DNA of 46,717 nucleotides from Candidatus Kuenenia stuttgartensis (GTDB lineage: Bacteria > Planctomycetota > Planctomycetia > Pirellulales > UBA1268): contig CALQRA010000008.1 of the NCBI GenBank assembly GCA_943332855.1, positions 1-46,717 on the forward strand. Reading direction: 5' to 3'. The notes beneath the pieces were generated by a model that saw nothing but the letters and a program-made list of their open reading frames with translations, was not told the origin of the DNA and did not search any database. Of this stretch, positions 25,429 to 33,830 are shown in pieces. Made by a program: the position numbers and the translations under genes. Within the stretch, counting starts at the first letter, position 1; each line of letters begins with the position of its first letter.

Positions 25429-28400
25429 CTACTCCTCCGGAACGGCGATCCGCAGGGGCTCCGGGGCCACGGCCCGCTGGCGGAGTTGCCCCACTTCGAG
25501 CAGCGTGAGTTTCGTGCCGGGGGGGACGACTCCTTGCTGCAGCGGGAACTCAAACTCGTGGGTCACCGTGCCGGTAGTGGGATCGACGGGATCATGAACG
25601 GCACGAAGGCACTCTGGCTCCAGCCTGACGCGGAGCACGGGGAGCCCGTCCGAGGTGTCGGGGGGGTGCCGTTCGGTCACCCGCAGCAGAGCCCGACCTT
25701 CGCCCGAGTTCTCGAGCAGGCACTCGATCGAGACACCGGGGAGCAGGGGGATGGGGAAAGCGCGGCGGGCATCGAGGGGAAGATCGGCGACATCGATGGA
25801 GATCGTCGGCTCGACCGGAACCGTGGTGAACCACAGGCGGATCTCCGCCTCCGCGGCGTCCTGCGGCCAGTCGGGCACGAGCAGATCGATGACGGGAACC
25901 GGCCGATGGGGTTGATACTCCGCGTCTACAAACACCCTGGGCTGTGCACCGGCCCGACCAAGCGGGATCACTTCCGCCCACAGCTCGAAGGGATGTGGTG
26001 AAAAAAGCTTGTCATCGCCGTTTTGAATGGAGACGGGGAACCGCACCGCATTCCCTTCACGGCGGGGCAAATGCACCGCGACAAACCAACGAGCTTGGGG
26101 GTTGGTCGGATCGGGCAAGTCATCGTGGCTGTCCCTGATCCGCTGTTCGGTGCCGCCGTCATACCGGCTGTGTTCCAGCCCACGTCCCTCCGGTGCGACA
26201 AACAATTCCAGACCTTCGCCGCCGGAGACCGTGATCGTTGACGACACCGGGGCAGCGGTGCTGTCGAGGATGACGTCGTACGTCCGACGCGACGGAGGAG
26301 CCTCGGCCGGGAGTTCTACGGCCTGCCCCAGTTCGGCGACGCGGGGTATCCCATCGGCGCCCTGCACCTTCCAACGGGTGAGCTTCAAAGCCTCGCGGAG
26401 TGCTGCCATGAGGCGGTCGCCGTCCGCGGCGTGGATCAGGCTTCCCCGGCTCTTCTCGGCGACCATGGCAAGCTCGTCGAGGCTCGCCTTCTCCTGATTG
26501 CCGAGACGGAAGTCAAAGGCGACGACATCGATGGGGACGGGGGACGCCCGGCCACGATCAATCTTAGCGAGGGCATCGAGGACATCGCTGGTGGTCGTCG
26601 GTGGCTGCACGTCGGTCTGCGCATTGACGCCGTCGGTGATCACCACGATCCGCGACGGGGTCGCAGGATCACTGGCAGACACATCGCTCTTCAAGGCACT
26701 GGCGATCGCCAGATAGAGGGGAGTCTCGCCGGCTGGAGCGAGACGGTCGATGAGTTGTTCGGCGGCATGGGCCCGGCCCGGGCCGAGTTGCTGCATCGGC
26801 AACACTTGCTGCACGTCATTCCCGGGCTTGGCATCGAACACGATTCCTTCCCGGGCGGCCGTGTCGCGTTCGCGTTCACCGACCTCGGACAAAGCGGCCG
26901 CGTAGCTCCCGTCGGCCTGCTTGGTCCACCGCGTCCGGTGCCCGTAGACCCACAGCGAAGCATCCCAATCGCCGCTCACGGCCATCTGCCGGAGCACCTC
27001 AACGAGCGCTCGTTTTGCCACATCGAACCGTCGTCCTCCCCCGGGGACCTGTTCCCCCATGCTGCCAGAGCAGTCGAAGATGAACGACACCGATTCGCGA
27101 CGTAGACGGTGCCCTTTGAGCGTGACGCGCGGAGCCACCGGGGGCCGGGCAGTCCAGACGATTGGTGGACGGCTGTCCGGGGGCCTCACCGGCACGTTCA
27201 CGGCGATGCGGTGACCGCGGAAGATCGCGTTGAAGGCGACGCTCCCCTCCTGGCTCGCAGCGAGGGCCGATGCCGAACGGCGGTCGATCTGGATCGTTCG
27301 CCTGTCCACCGAGGTGCGCTCGTCATCAGCATGCACCGGCACGCCGATTCGCTGGGCAGCGTCGCCGTCGGTCGGCGGACGAAGCCCCACCGGTCCCCCG
27401 CCGGATGGGTCGTCGAGCCACACCGCAGCGTCACCATCGGGGACCCCGGCTTCGGGATGGAGCGTGAAGAACACCTCCGCGGCATCGCCGTTCATCGGCA
27501 TGACGGTCAAGGGTGAGGCGTTGATCTCACCCCAATTCCGGGCCAGCGTTTCCAGACGCGCGAGTCTGGTGCTGGTGGTGGCCGATGCACCGTTGTCGTC
27601 GGCGGCGACGGAGGCTTGCTTAACGCAGATGCCCGCCGCGGCGGCAAACCACGGGGGCGCCTCCGGGGTGCTGTCGGCGAAGAAGTCGTCCATCAGATCT
27701 TCGGCGGTCCTCAGGAGGCGGTCATGCCAAGCCCGCCGCTGCTGCGCTGCAGCCGCCGACACACGATCTGCCGGCAGCGACGCCCGCGCCGTCAACGAGG
27801 CGGCAATCGGTGCCAGCCTCCGGTATGCCGCCGCATCGGCATCTTCGGGCTGGGCGGCAGACCGTTCGAAATCCGAGACGGCAAGCCTGACTGTTTGCCC
27901 CCACGTTCCCACGGTCGTGGCCAATCCTGCTGCCGTCGTCGTGCTCGTGGCCGTCGCCCGCAGCGACAATGCCGGCAAGAGCGGATCGACGCGGGTCCCC
28001 TGCCAGGCGACCCAGCCGGCACCAATGGCGGAGATGTCGGGGGTTGCCGGCTTCGGGCGCTCCCTCTCGCCGTGCGTCTGTTGTGAGGACAGGCTCTGCG
28101 ACAGCGTCGATTGACGCTCCAGCAGTTGGATCCTGCGGATCCCATCGACAAGCGGGATCCGCAGGGCGGCGCGGATGGCGGCCAGCGTCGGCGGGGAGTC
28201 GGGGGCGCTGGTCGCGAGCGTCGCGCAGGTCGTGTCGTAGGCTTCGCGCAGCGTCATGTGGGCGGCACGCACCTCCTCAGCACCGAGTTTGAATGTCTCG
28301 GTGGCCGCGGCGGCCGAATCACCCCCGGAGGGGGCACGCGACAGCAGGTCCTCGAGCGCCGCGGTCGCCGTGGCCAATCGTTCCCAATCGATGTCGACCG

Positions 28401-30450
28401 ACACCTTGGCGGGATGGGCCTGCGGATCGCTGGCGCCCGAGGAGGTGTCGGCGCGCCTCGCCGCCGCTGACCAGATCGCCAGCCAGGGGAGCTCTGCACG
28501 CACTTGATCGAGGGTTGTCCACGCGTCAGACACGACCTTCCCGGTCAGAGCGGTGTGGGCATAGGCCGCCTCCGCCCGCCCTGCCTGGTGGGCAGCCAGG
28601 GACAGCGACGTATCGTCGCCGATGAGCGCCAGATCGAACGCCATCCGCCGCGCTGCGTCCCCTTCGGCACGGGGGGCGAGAGCCGCAAGAGGGGCATCAG
28701 CGCGCGCGTCGTCGGGGAATGCTGCTTCCGCGGCCGACTGGGAGAGCATTGCGATCCTTGTGAGCAGCGTTGATTGCCGTTGGGCACCGGAAGGAACGCA
28801 GTGCCGCAGCAGGGTCGCTGCGTGCATTTCGAACGGGACGATCGTGCCCGGCGGCGGCGGTCCCACGATCTCCAGCCAGCGATCCCACGCGGCCCGATCG
28901 ATCAGGGCGCCCGCTCTCACCACCATCACCATCCGCTGCCAAGCCTCATCGGCCCGCCCGCGCCATTCGATGGGATCGCTGCAGGGTGCCGCCGCTGGGC
29001 TCCCGGCGACCGCTTTCCCGGCCGGATCGGAAGCCCAGGCATCCAGCTGCCCGAGCCAACCCGCGTTGATCTCCCTGGTCTCCCCGGAGGCGAGGCGGGC
29101 GAGTCTGAAGCCGGGCAGATGGGCCAATTCGCTGGTCATTCTGGAGAGTTGCCTCTCGGTCGTCTCGACAGCAATTTTCTGGTCGTTCAGGTCATCGTGA
29201 TCGACGTTTCCTGCGAAGCAGAGGCGCTCCGCTCGCAGCAGCGCATGCTCGTGTTCCGCCCACACCAGGGGATGCTCCCGGACGCCCCGCTCGCGGAGTG
29301 TCGCGCACGCCATCCAGCGGGCACGTAACCAGTCGATCTGGCCGTTGGCCTGCCGCGGGCCGGTGGGTGGAGTCTGGCTTTGCGGCGCCCGTCGCACCGC
29401 CCAGGCGACACCGACGTCGTTCCGGGCATCGGGAACAGGCAGGATGAAGGGAGTCTGGTGCAACCCGTGTTGGAGGAGGGAGCGCCGATTGACCTCGTCG
29501 GCGAGATACGTCGCCAGTTCAGGCAGCGAGACCTGGCCGTTCCCGTTTCCCCACGGCTTGGTGTCCGCGGCACCTTCAATCGCGTTGGCGAACGAGGTGG
29601 CGAAGGCCGATGTGCCATCCGCTGCCCCGACATCGGCGATTTCACCCGGTCCTGCCGACGTCAGCACCCACATCCGATCCGTCGGCGAGGCCTGCATGTC
29701 CGCGGTCAAGGCCACCGGAAAAGTACCGTCGGTGATACCGATCGCCTCGGCCTGGGCCGGCCGGGCGACATCGAGCACGAGGAGGATATTTGCGTTGGGG
29801 GGCCGCTTCGATGCCAGCGCGGCGAGAAGCGAATCGACGCGGAGCCAAGCCGCGTCGACGGAGCCGACATCCCGGGGCGATGCCCGCGGTGGCACAAGAC
29901 AGGCGTGACCATCCCGATCGACCGCCCCGATCGCCACGAGATAGACGATCAAGGTCTGTCCGCCGGGGCCACCGGGCCGGACTTCCGACACCCTCTTGGC
30001 GACCTCCTCAAGCCACTGCTTGGCATCGGACTCGCGAAGCGCTTCCGAGATGTCGATCACCTTGGTGGTGCCCGGATCGTAGGTTGATCGCGGCCGCATC
30101 AACTCCCGGAACAATTCCCGGTCTTCGGTCGCCATCGGCACCGGCCCGAGTGGCGATCGGTAGGAGGAGACGACGCCGAGGATCAACGGAACCTGACGCT
30201 TGAGCACCAGCAACTGCCACAGAAAAAGGCCCAACAGGCAGATCGCGGCGAGGCTGTAGCCGGTCGGTGTGGCAAAGGCCCACCACCAGGCATGCTGATG
30301 GTGCACCGTGCCGGTAGCGGCAGGACGCCAGCGGCCGGATCGCCCTGGGGCGATGGCTTCCCCTGCGGGAGCCGGCTTTGCGTTCCTCGCGCCGCGGCTC
30401 CGCCAGGTTTGATTTCTCCGCTGCTGTTCAGGATCGAGCGGTTGTTCCAT
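25429..30450 (-). CDS. giant membrane protein with degenerate caspase-like domain and vWA domain, T6SS-linked
   Basis: The product has 1673 residues. After a basic, Pro/Ala-rich N-terminus there is one membrane segment (65-84). Residues about 90-340 look like a peptidase C14 (caspase) fold: VYLVAIGAVDRDGHACLVP (169-187), NILLVLDVARPAQ (221-233) and FATSFANAIEG...SLPELATYLADEV (283-320). The catalytic His position is Ile174 and the Cys position is Ala229, so it should be inactive. A helical middle region follows. A vWA domain (about 1118-1340) has an intact MIDAS: Asp1126-x-Ser-x-Ser1130, a Thr in GETPLYLA, and Asp in VVITDGVNAQTD. The C-terminus is beta-rich. An alternative start lies at 30567. 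It may serve as scaffold or envelope anchor for the T6SS. Confidence 0.8.
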   Translation of the reverse strand: MEQPLDPEQQRRNQTWRSRGARNAKPAPAGEAIAPGRSGRWRPAATGTVHHQHAWWWAFATPTGYSLAAICLLGLFLWQLLVLKRQVPLILGVVSSYRSPLGPVPMATEDRELFRELMRPRSTYDPGTTKVIDISEALRESDAKQWLEEVAKRVSEVRPGGPGGQTLIVYLVAIGAVDRDGHACLVPPRASPRDVGSVDAAWLRVDSLLAALASKRPPNANILLVLDVARPAQAEAIGITDGTFPVALTADMQASPTDRMWVLTSAGPGEIADVGAADGTSAFATSFANAIEGAADTKPWGNGNGQVSLPELATYLADEVNRRSLLQHGLHQTPFILPVPDARNDVGVAWAVRRAPQSQTPPTGPRQANGQIDWLRARWMACATLRERGVREHPLVWAEHEHALLRAERLCFAGNVDHDDLNDQKIAVETTERQLSRMTSELAHLPGFRLARLASGETREINAGWLGQLDAWASDPAGKAVAGSPAAAPCSDPIEWRGRADEAWQRMVMVVRAGALIDRAAWDRWLEIVGPPPPGTIVPFEMHAATLLRHCVPSGAQRQSTLLTRIAMLSQSAAEAAFPDDARADAPLAALAPRAEGDAARRMAFDLALIGDDTSLSLAAHQAGRAEAAYAHTALTGKVVSDAWTTLDQVRAELPWLAIWSAAARRADTSSGASDPQAHPAKVSVDIDWERLATATAALEDLLSRAPSGGDSAAAATETFKLGAEEVRAAHMTLREAYDTTCATLATSAPDSPPTLAAIRAALRIPLVDGIRRIQLLERQSTLSQSLSSQQTHGERERPKPATPDISAIGAGWVAWQGTRVDPLLPALSLRATATSTTTAAGLATTVGTWGQTVRLAVSDFERSAAQPEDADAAAYRRLAPIAASLTARASLPADRVSAAAAQQRRAWHDRLLRTAEDLMDDFFADSTPEAPPWFAAAAGICVKQASVAADDNGASATTSTRLARLETLARNWGEINASPLTVMPMNGDAAEVFFTLHPEAGVPDGDAAVWLDDPSGGGPVGLRPPTDGDAAQRIGVPVHADDERTSVDRRTIQIDRRSASALAASQEGSVAFNAIFRGHRIAVNVPVRPPDSRPPIVWTARPPVAPRVTLKGHRLRRESVSFIFDCSGSMGEQVPGGGRRFDVAKRALVEVLRQMAVSGDWDASLWVYGHRTRWTKQADGSYAAALSEVGERERDTAAREGIVFDAKPGNDVQQVLPMQQLGPGRAHAAEQLIDRLAPAGETPLYLAIASALKSDVSASDPATPSRIVVITDGVNAQTDVQPPTTTSDVLDALAKIDRGRASPVPIDVVAFDFRLGNQEKASLDELAMVAEKSRGSLIHAADGDRLMAALREALKLTRWKVQGADGIPRVAELGQAVELPAEAPPSRRTYDVILDSTAAPVSSTITVSGGEGLELFVAPEGRGLEHSRYDGGTEQRIRDSHDDLPDPTNPQARWFVAVHLPRREGNAVRFPVSIQNGDDKLFSPHPFELWAEVIPLGRAGAQPRVFVDAEYQPHRPVPVIDLLVPDWPQDAAEAEIRLWFTTVPVEPTISIDVADLPLDARRAFPIPLLPGVSIECLLENSGEGRALLRVTERHPPDTSDGLPVLRVRLEPECLRAVHDPVDPTTGTVTHEFEFPLQQGVVPPGTKLTLLEVGQLRQRAVAPEPLRIAVPEE

Positions 30451-30606
30451 CGGTATGGGAAGGCACCATGGGGCGACGGCAGTGGACGTCGTGGGGGGAT
30501 GACCGCGGTTTCCCTCGAGGAGAATACACCGCAGCCAGATCGGGTACCACCGATTTCCCCTGAGCATCAGCCCCGATGGGAAGCGGCTGGGGAGGGGTCG
30601 AGGGGG

Positions 30607-31788
30607 TCAACGGAGGTGTCCCCGCACCGTCGCTGACGGATCGCGGAAGGGATTCCGAATGGACGTCGCTGACGGATCGCGGAAGGGATTCCGAATGGAC
30701 GTCGCTGACGAACTTCGGAGTGGGGAGATGACCGATGTCGTCGGCGTTCTCTCCAGAACCGACTCCTCCCTCGATGTCTCGCTCGTGGGCAACGGCTCCT
30801 TGGGCGGGAGCGATTCCTTGCGGGGAGATCGCAACGCATCCGGTGCGGTTTCCTTCCCGGTTTCCGGCGCGGTTTCTTTCGCGTCGACGGGGCCTGCCGG
30901 GATCTCTTCCATCACCGGGCCCGCAGGCACTTCCTCGGGGCCTGCAGGGCGGGGGTTGGGATTGCATGCCCGCATCGCCTCCAGCGCCATGGCCCGCACG
31001 CGTGCGCTCGGCTCCTTGTAGCAGCCGCGGTCATCGCGCTCGTAGACGATCGAGGAAAGTTTGTTGAGGGTGTCGCTGTTGCAGCATCCATGCTCTCCAC
31101 ACCCGCACGCATTCCGGTCGCAATCGGGAGGGAGGCAGTCATCGCCATAACCGCGGCGCTTCGACTTGGCCGTCTCTCCGCTCGGGGGAGCCTTTCCGTG
31201 GAGGCTTTTCTTGAACAGCGCAAACCGGTTCAGGTGCGCGGCCTTCGCATCCTCGAACGCCTCGTGGCAGGTTTTCAGAGAACGGACCCGGCGTTTTGCA
31301 CAGCGGTCGGCCTGACAACTGGCCGTCTTGAGGATCGCCTTGACGGCCTCGTAACGAACCGCTTCCGTGCAGTCATCGAGGGCTGCGAGGAGTGCCTCGG
31401 CAGCACCCTCGGCGCAGGGACCGCAGCCGACAGTCCCCAGATACTTGATGGCCTTGATCTTCTGCGCCGCCTTGTCGTTCTCCATCTTGATCTCGGCCGC
31501 CGCCTTGATCGCCGGGTTCTGCGACTTCAGGTTTTGGGGGTCCGTGATCGGGAGAAGTCGTGGCGTGGCCTCCGCGCCGGGATAATTACCGCTGCTGTTG
31601 AAGGAGTTGCCGAGCCGGCTCGAGGCGCTGTAGGCAGGATTTTGCGGGACGCCGAGCCAACTCCACAGTGTCGGCGGTGGGGCCACGGGGGCCATCGGCG
31701 CCGGGATCTGGGCGACGACGGCATCCACCTGCCATGCCAGGCAGAGGCTCATCAGGAGCGGAGTGATGCGTGGGATTGGGCGTCGCAT
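30607..31788 (-). CDS. secreted Cys-rich HEAT-repeat protein upstream of the T6SS operon
   Basis: The product has 393 residues from the ATG at 31788. Residues 1-27 form a signal peptide ending VVAQ. HEAT-like helices occur at about 104-155 (KIKAIKYLGTVGCGPCAEGAAEALLAALDDCTEAVRYEAVKAIL) and 260-275 (SARVRAMALEAMRACN). Between them is a cysteine cluster (DDCLPPDC...CGCGEHGCC, about 217-236) that could bind metal or form disulfides. The C-terminal 110 residues are Pro/Glu-rich, then Arg/Ser-rich with a duplicated ATSIRNPFRDPS unit. Secreted HEAT proteins like this are common in planctomycetes. It is co-directional with the vWA gene 156 bp downstream and may share its transcript. Confidence 0.75.
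   Translation of the reverse strand: MRRPIPRITPLLMSLCLAWQVDAVVAQIPAPMAPVAPPPTLWSWLGVPQNPAYSASSRLGNSFNSSGNYPGAEATPRLLPITDPQNLKSQNPAIKAAAEIKMENDKAAQKIKAIKYLGTVGCGPCAEGAAEALLAALDDCTEAVRYEAVKAILKTASCQADRCAKRRVRSLKTCHEAFEDAKAAHLNRFALFKKSLHGKAPPSGETAKSKRRGYGDDCLPPDCDRNACGCGEHGCCNSDTLNKLSSIVYERDDRGCYKEPSARVRAMALEAMRACNPNPRPAGPEEVPAGPVMEEIPAGPVDAKETAPETGKETAPDALRSPRKESLPPKEPLPTSETSREESVLERTPTTSVISPLRSSSATSIRNPFRDPSATSIRNPFRDPSATVRGHLR
30632..30703. repeat. exact 36-bp tandem duplication in the 3' end of the HEAT-protein gene
   Basis: Two identical 36-bp units (30632-30667 and 30668-30703) encode the repeated 12-residue unit SATSIRNPFRDP. The start of a third, diverged unit follows at 30704. Perfect identity suggests recent slippage or selection for copy number. 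Confidence 0.92.
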
Positions 31789-32136
31789 CGGAGCGGGGAG
31801 GTGCCGGAAGTGGGGAAGATTGGCTGAGGGCTCGCGACCATGTCGCTTCAAGTCGATCGCATCGTTGATTTCGGCGTTTTACGACCGAATCAACGCGCAA
31901 AATCGTCACGACCGGTACAGTGGGTACGCCCTTAAGAGGGGGGGGCGGTGCGAGCCTGACGATCAGGTGGGATGGGAAGGGTGCGGAGGGTAGCGGGCCG
32001 TGGATAAAGTGCCTGCCGCAGGATGAGGCAGCCGCCACTCCAGGCGGGGCATCAGCCAGGCAGTGATTCCCTCCCGGGGAACCCGGTTTGGAAGGAGTCT
32101 TTCTGCGCTGCAGACCGTTCCCGCGCGAGGTATTCC
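31789..32136. promoter_or_regulatory. 348-bp divergent spacer with a bulged inverted repeat
   Basis: This is the only divergent junction at the right end of the T6SS region, so it should hold the promoter for the HEAT/vWA genes (minus) and for the leucine-rich-repeat gene (plus). TTGATTTCGG (31865-31874) and CCGAATCAA (31884-31892) form nine pairs with one bulge around a loop that includes TTTT. GGTAC and GGGTAC occur just beyond. No gene is supported in it. Confidence 0.4.
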
Positions 32137-32883
32137 ATGTCCGACAGAATCGAGCCGCTGATCGCATCACACACCGACATCGTCCCCGGCACACACGGTG
32201 CAATCCTGGTGACCATGGTGTTGGCGTTGTTCGCCACTCTCCCGCTTGCCGCCGCCGAGCCCACGTTTGCCGAGCAGGTCGCGGCGGTCCGCGCCGGGAC
32301 GTCGTCGCGGATCCGGGTGACCGATCGGGAGCTCACCGCGGAGGAGTGGGAGGAGGTCGCAGGCCTCGAGGCGCTTTCGCACCTCGATCTCCAGGAGGGG
32401 GTGGCTGACGATGCAAAGGCCATCGTGCTCGCGCGCCTGCCGCGGCTCGAGCGCCTCGTGCTCCGGGAATCGCCCTTCGGCGACGAAGGCTTCAGGCACC
32501 TCGCCGCCTGCCACACCCTCCGCGACGTCAATATCCCGCAGGCGCGGTGCACGCTGGTGGGGCTCGCGGCGCTCGCCGAACTTCCCCGTCTCAAGAGCCT
32601 GCGGCTGGGGAGCCCTGAGCTGTGCCCTGACGGGAAGGGGGGCGCTGAACTGGGGATGACGCTCCTCCAGTTCCCCGCCCTCCGCTCGCTCCACCTCATC
32701 GATGTCCCTGTCGGCGACAACGGCCTCGAGGGAATCGCCCGTTACGACGGCCTCTGGAATCTCTACCTCGACGGCGCTGGGATCTCCGACGAGGCGTGGG
32801 AGCGATATTTCGCCCTCCACCCGGAGGTCCATGTCCACGTTGACCAGGCCCACCACGACCGCGACCCGAACCGGCACGAGTGA
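32137..32883 (+). CDS. leucine-rich-repeat protein with N-terminal membrane or signal segment
   Basis: The product has 248 residues. A hydrophobic segment lies at about 21-40 (GAILVTMVLALFATLPLAAAEP) and is probably an uncleaved anchor or late signal peptide. Leucine-rich repeats of the ribonuclease-inhibitor kind follow: LEALSHLDLQEGVAD, LPRLERLVLRESPFGDEGFRHL, CHTLRDVNIPQ, LPRLKSLRLGSPEL, FPALRSLHLIDVPVGDNGLEGIARY, YDGLWNLYLDGAGISDEAW. The repeats usually bind proteins. The C-terminus is His/Asp-rich. The ATG at 32137 has GCGAGG before it. It is unlinked to the T6SS except by the shared divergent spacer. Confidence 0.8.
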   Translation: MSDRIEPLIASHTDIVPGTHGAILVTMVLALFATLPLAAAEPTFAEQVAAVRAGTSSRIRVTDRELTAEEWEEVAGLEALSHLDLQEGVADDAKAIVLARLPRLERLVLRESPFGDEGFRHLAACHTLRDVNIPQARCTLVGLAALAELPRLKSLRLGSPELCPDGKGGAELGMTLLQFPALRSLHLIDVPVGDNGLEGIARYDGLWNLYLDGAGISDEAWERYFALHPEVHVHVDQAHHDRDPNRHE

Positions 32884-32958
32884 CGCCTTGGCAGGGCGGA
32901 CCAAGGGCGATGGCTCGGTGCGGTGGTAGAATGGACTGTCAGTCCCGAGGAGTGGGTC

Positions 32959-33288
32959 ATGCAAAACATCTCTTCAGTCAACGAGTTGCTCAACGAATTG
33001 AAAGAGCGGCTCGCCGCCACCTACGGCGACCGGCTCGACGCCGTGGTGCTCTTCGGCTCCGAGGTGCGGGGTGACGCTCGGGCCGATAGCGATATCGACC
33101 TGCTCGTGGTGCTCCGTGGCCCGATGGATGATTACGGCATTGAACTCGAACGCAGTCTTGCCGCGGTCTACCCGGTGGCGCTCCGTGTCGAGCGTCGTGT
33201 GAGTGTGAAGCTGCTTGGGCGTCGGGATTACGAACAGGGCGATTCCCCCCTCGTGCGCGAGGTTCGTCGGACGGGCGTGGCTGCATGA
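32959..33288 (+). CDS. MNT-type nucleotidyltransferase antitoxin of a HEPN/MNT pair
   Basis: This 109-residue minimal nucleotidyltransferase carries the canonical GSx10DxD motif: GSEVRGDARADSDID at 33-47, with Gly33, Ser34, Asp45 and Asp47 in place. In known HEPN/MNT systems the MNT partner transfers AMP to the HEPN toxin and silences it. GAGGAG lies eight bases before the ATG. The stop overlaps the next start as ATGA, the usual coupling for this module. Confidence 0.9.
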   Translation: MQNISSVNELLNELKERLAATYGDRLDAVVLFGSEVRGDARADSDIDLLVVLRGPMDDYGIELERSLAAVYPVALRVERRVSVKLLGRRDYEQGDSPLVREVRRTGVAA

Positions 33289-33692
33289 AGGAGTTCGTCC
33301 GCAGCCAGTGGAGGAGAGCGGAGCGGTCTCTGGCCTCCGCGGCGGCGCTCGTGGCCGTCGATCCCGATTCCGCCGCGTCGCGGGCGTACTATGCAGCATT
33401 TCACGGGGTGACGGCGGTGCTGGCTGTTCGCGGCGCGTCTTTCACAAAGCACACTGCCGTCCGTGCCGCCCTCCATCGCGATCTCATTCAAGCTGGGTTC
33501 CTCCCTGCCGAATCCGGCCGGGACTACGACTTTCTCCTCGATCTCAGGGAAACGGCTGATTACGGCGGCATCACCGAAGCGTCCCCAGCCAGTGCCGCTC
33601 GGGCGATCGAGAAGGCGTCGGCCATCCTGAAGTCGATTCGACCCCTCCTCTCCGATTTGGATGGCGAGAAGGACCGCGAGGTCGGCCCCTGA
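33285..33692 (+). CDS. HEPN-domain ribonuclease toxin of a HEPN/MNT pair
   Basis: This 135-residue four-helix HEPN protein has the catalytic R-x6-H motif as Arg33-AYYAAF-His40, matching the HepT/HEPN class that cleaves RNA when released. It starts inside the stop of the MNT gene. Helices around 5-24, 29-50, 57-70 and 100-120 fit the fold. It probably acts as the toxin, with the upstream gene as antitoxin. Confidence 0.88.
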   Translation: MKEFVRSQWRRAERSLASAAALVAVDPDSAASRAYYAAFHGVTAVLAVRGASFTKHTAVRAALHRDLIQAGFLPAESGRDYDFLLDLRETADYGGITEASPASAARAIEKASAILKSIRPLLSDLDGEKDREVGP

Positions 33693-33830
33693 CCTGATTC
33701 TCAGGCGCGCGGGGGTGTCGGCGGCCGGGGCGGGCGGGTATTTTTATGGTTCGGGACGGGGGCTCGTTCGAGCCGACCGCCGCGCCCGGCCTGTCCCACG
33801 CCGTTCCACGATACCGCCCCGGAGCCGTCG

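Noticed and set aside
27640-29900. Active caspase-type protease in the giant vWA protein
   Set aside because: The fold-like segments are at its N-terminus, and both catalytic positions are substituted, so protease activity is not claimed.
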